Assembly (NCBI GenBank): GCA_022711075.1
Contig: JAKLFS010000018.1
Coordinates: forward strand, 1-6,608
Length of the DNA: 6,608 nt
Source: Patescibacteria group bacterium
GTDB taxonomy: Bacteria; Patescibacteriota; Minisyncoccia; UBA6257; JAAZHW01
Direction: 5' to 3'
Numbering within the stretch: position 1 is the stretch's first letter; the number at the start of each line of letters is the position of its first letter. This document shows, in pieces, positions 5,733 to 6,608 of this stretch. The notes under the pieces are model-generated. The model was not told the DNA's origin and did not search any database. It saw only the letters and a list, made by a program, of their open reading frames with translations. A program made the translations under genes and the position numbers.

Positions 5733-5775
5733 GCCCGCCTAGTAGAAAACGAACGGCGGGCTTTTCATTTCTTTT
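5733..5775 (+). terminator. Intrinsic terminator of the 478-aa gene
   Basis: GCCCGCC (5733-5739) pairs with GGCGGGC (5755-5761): seven pairs, almost all G-C, around a 15-base A-rich loop. TTTTCATTTCTTTT (5762-5775) follows. It begins 25 bases after the stop codon and closes the unit before the khpA promoter. Confidence 0.88.
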
Positions 5776-5796
5776 ACATTGTTTTTGGCCCGCTAT

Positions 5797-5824
5797 TTGA
5801 CACCTGTTTAAAATCAGTTAAACT
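5797..5824 (+). promoter_or_regulatory. Promoter of khpA
   Basis: A perfect TTGACA (5797-5802) and TAAACT (5819-5824) are separated by 16 bases. Start is expected about 5831, giving a leader of about 66 bases before the khpA ATG. The position just after a terminator supports it. The -10 is less canonical than those of the two unknown genes and is covered by the dyad at 5812-5828. Confidence 0.62.
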
Positions 5825-5828
5825 GATT
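5812..5828. promoter_or_regulatory. Perfect 17-bp dyad over the khpA -10 (possible operator)
   Basis: AATCAGTT (5812-5819) and AACTGATT (5821-5828) are exact inverted arms around a single A. The dyad covers the whole proposed -10 and the end of the spacer. A dimeric DNA-binding protein bound here would block RNA polymerase, so it reads as an operator. No regulator gene is in the window, and the RNA hairpin interpretation is unlikely because most of the dyad is upstream of the predicted start. Confidence 0.5.
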
Positions 5829-5830
5829 GG

Positions 5831-5871
5831 AGTAGTGGTTATGAGCTTTTAGGCAGAAAGGTCGCACTACT
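5831..5871 (+). promoter_or_regulatory. khpA leader: long-range stem with a 3-codon upstream ORF
   Basis: AGTAGTG (5831-5837) is complementary to CACTACT (5865-5871) and would close a 27-base loop near the 5' end of the khpA mRNA. Inside the loop is a minimal ORF, ATG AGC TTT TAG (5841-5852), with no SD. The leader between this stem and the khpA ATG (5872-5896) also has no SD. The stem is real as sequence; a regulatory role is speculative. Confidence 0.3.
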
Positions 5872-5896
5872 TGCACAAGATTGTATTACTGTTACT

Positions 5897-6217
5897 ATGA
5901 CTACCAAAGCAGCTACAGACCAGGAATTTCTTGAGTTTTTGATTAAAGGCCTTGTGGATTATCCTGATGATGTTGAGGTGAGCCGCTCCGTTGATGAAAT
6001 GGGCGTTCTCTTAACCCTAAAGGTTAATCCGAAAGATATGGGCCGAATCATTGGTCGACAAGGTTCAACTGCTCGTTCCATTCGCGCCTTAACCCGTTTA
6101 GTTGGTTTAAGGCACAATGCTCGGGTGAATCTCAAGATTGTAGAGCCGGAAGGTTCTACCAGAGGCAGTGCTAGTTCCTCTTCGGTTGATCAGGTTGTAG
6201 AAGACCTGAAGCTCTAA
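5897..6217 (+). CDS. khpA: KH-domain RNA-binding protein KhpA
   Basis: KhpA is a small cytoplasmic RNA-binding protein with a single KH domain, known in other bacteria to pair with KhpB and to affect RNA metabolism and cell division. The domain runs from about 9 to 84: FLEFLIKGLVDYPDDVEV (11-28), a central strand, the diagnostic GRIIGRQG with the GxxG loop G53-R54-Q55-G56, then STARSIRALTRLV and a final strand. The protein has 106 residues, longer than the usual 75-85. The extra part is a low-complexity Gly/Ser tail (86-96) ending VDQVVEDLKL, plus a short N-terminal extension. khpA usually sits after rpsP and before rimM or trmD. Here rpsP is absent upstream, khpA has its own promoter, and trmD is next. 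The ATG at 5897 has no SD. Confidence 0.92.
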   Translation: MTTKAATDQEFLEFLIKGLVDYPDDVEVSRSVDEMGVLLTLKVNPKDMGRIIGRQGSTARSIRALTRLVGLRHNARVNLKIVEPEGSTRGSASSSSVDQVVEDLKL

Positions 6218-6233
6218 TCTTTATTTAGTATTT

Positions 6234-6275
6234 AAATTAGACCCCTCTTTTTATAGGCGGGGTCTAATTTTATCT
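6234..6275 (+). terminator. Intrinsic terminator after khpA
   Basis: AAATTAGACCCC (6234-6245) and GGGGTCTAATTT (6259-6270) form a perfect 12-bp stem around a 13-base loop, followed by a modest T-run (TTTTATCTT, beginning in the stem at 6268). It starts 17 bases after the khpA stop. With the T-run only moderate, read-through into trmD is plausible. Confidence 0.72.
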
Positions 6276-6315
6276 TGATTTTATCTCTGTTAAAAACAGA
6301 GTCATAAAATCAAGA
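6273..6315. repeat. Second hairpin between khpA and trmD
   Basis: The 12 bases at 6273-6284 (TCTTGATTTTAT) are exactly complementary to 6304-6315. Inside them CTCTGTT (6285-6291) pairs with AACAGAG (6295-6301) around AAA. The result is a 19-bp stem with a 2-base bulge (6302-6303). It abuts the preceding terminator (sharing its T-run) and the next hairpin. No U-run follows on the + strand. The outer arm is AT-rich, so it may serve as a terminator in neither direction and could instead be an mRNA-stability or spacer element. Confidence 0.75.
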
Positions 6316-6347
6316 ACCCCGTCCGCGCCAGAGGCGGGCGGCGGGGT
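6316..6347. repeat. GC-rich hairpin just before trmD
   Basis: ACCCCG (6316-6321) pairs with CGGGGT (6342-6347). Inside, CCG (6323-6325) pairs with CGG (6339-6341) and CGCC (6326-6329) with GGCG (6333-6336) around AGA, with small bulges at 6322 and 6337-6338. Only 14 bases separate it from the trmD ATG. It is far more GC-rich than its surroundings, which is typical of dispersed REP-like elements. On the minus strand it is followed by TTCTTGATTTTAT, so it could terminate antisense transcription. The same CGGGGT sequence occurs in the khpA terminator at 6258-6263. Confidence 0.7.
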
Positions 6348-6361
6348 AAAATAATTGAACT

Positions 6362-6608
6362 ATGATTAAATTTCACATTATTACAATTTTTCCCGAAGCG
6401 TTTCAATCTTATTTTAACAACTCGCTTCTCAAAAAAGCCCAAGATAAGGGTTTAATCAAGATTGATTTTATCAATCCGCGGGATTTTACCGCGGATAAAC
6501 ATCATAAAGTTGACGAAAAGCCGTTTGGCGGCGGTCCGGGAATGGTGATGCAAATTGAGCCGATTTATAAGGCGGTCCAAGCCGTCAAAAAAAATAACAA
6601 AACCCCTA
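6362..6608 (+). CDS. trmD: tRNA (guanine(37)-N1)-methyltransferase TrmD, N-terminal part (cut by window edge)
   Basis: TrmD methylates G37 next to the anticodon using SAM, preventing +1 frameshifting, and is normally essential. The 82 codons present match the family N-terminus: FHIITIFPEAF (4-14), SLLKKAQDKGLI (21-32), NPRDFTADKHHKVDEKPFGG (38-57) and then GGPGMVMQIEP (57-67), the glycine-rich signature. The knot that binds SAM and the catalytic aspartate lie beyond the window, so activity cannot be judged. There is no stop before the edge. The ATG at 6362 aligns with normal TrmD starts and has no clear SD; the only purine-rich run is inside the hairpin at 6316-6347. It follows khpA, its usual neighbour, but rimM is missing between them. 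Confidence 0.96.
   Translation, partial: MIKFHIITIFPEAFQSYFNNSLLKKAQDKGLIKIDFINPRDFTADKHHKVDEKPFGGGPGMVMQIEPIYKAVQAVKKNNKTP

Noticed and set aside
1..6608. CRISPR array, transposon, tRNA or rRNA gene
   Set aside because: No spaced direct repeats, no transposase-like protein, no terminal inverted repeats and no cloverleaf or rRNA sequence were found on either strand.

Overview
The window holds the end of a compact bacterial genome segment with three parts: a queuosine (Q) tRNA-modification cluster (56-3555), two stand-alone genes of unknown function with strong expression signals (3691-5775), and a housekeeping khpA-trmD segment (5797 to the right edge). All real genes are on the + strand. 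Tight packing, overlapping or nearly abutting genes, Lys/Ile-rich proteins, near absence of Shine-Dalgarno (SD) sites on the conserved genes, and a khpA-trmD pair with no rpsP or rimM beside it suggest a reduced-genome lineage such as Patescibacteria (candidate phyla radiation). That placement is an inference and cannot be proven from these genes. TGA ends two genes (yhhQ at 737-739 and the 96-aa gene at 4081-4083), so lineages that read TGA as glycine are unlikely.

The first region encodes YhhQ (importer of a 7-deazaguanine precursor), QueA, Tgt and QueH. Together they cover uptake of a precursor (probably preQ1), its insertion into tRNA by Tgt, conversion to epoxyqueuosine by QueA and reduction to Q by QueH. 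No de novo gene (folE, queD, queE, queC, queF) is visible here, so the cluster reads as a salvage unit. yhhQ and queA overlap by 14 bases, tgt starts one base after the queA stop, and queH follows after 81 bases. A perfect 36-bp palindrome lies directly after queH.

The second region has two single-gene units. Each has a near-consensus or consensus sigma70-type promoter, a strong SD and its own intrinsic terminator, unlike the Q genes. One encodes a 96-aa basic protein of unknown function. The other encodes a 478-aa membrane protein whose last ~180 residues look like an exported beta-strand-rich domain. Neither is recognised.

The third region has a promoter with a 17-bp perfect dyad over its -10, the KH-domain RNA-binding protein KhpA with an extended Ser-rich tail, three consecutive hairpins, and the first 82 codons of trmD (tRNA m1G37 methyltransferase). 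Two of the tRNA-modification systems in the window (Q34 and m1G37) act on the anticodon loop. The most notable unexplained items are the 478-aa protein, the post-queH palindrome, the terminator hairpin that overlaps a promoter at 3691-3751, and the competing hairpins between khpA and trmD.
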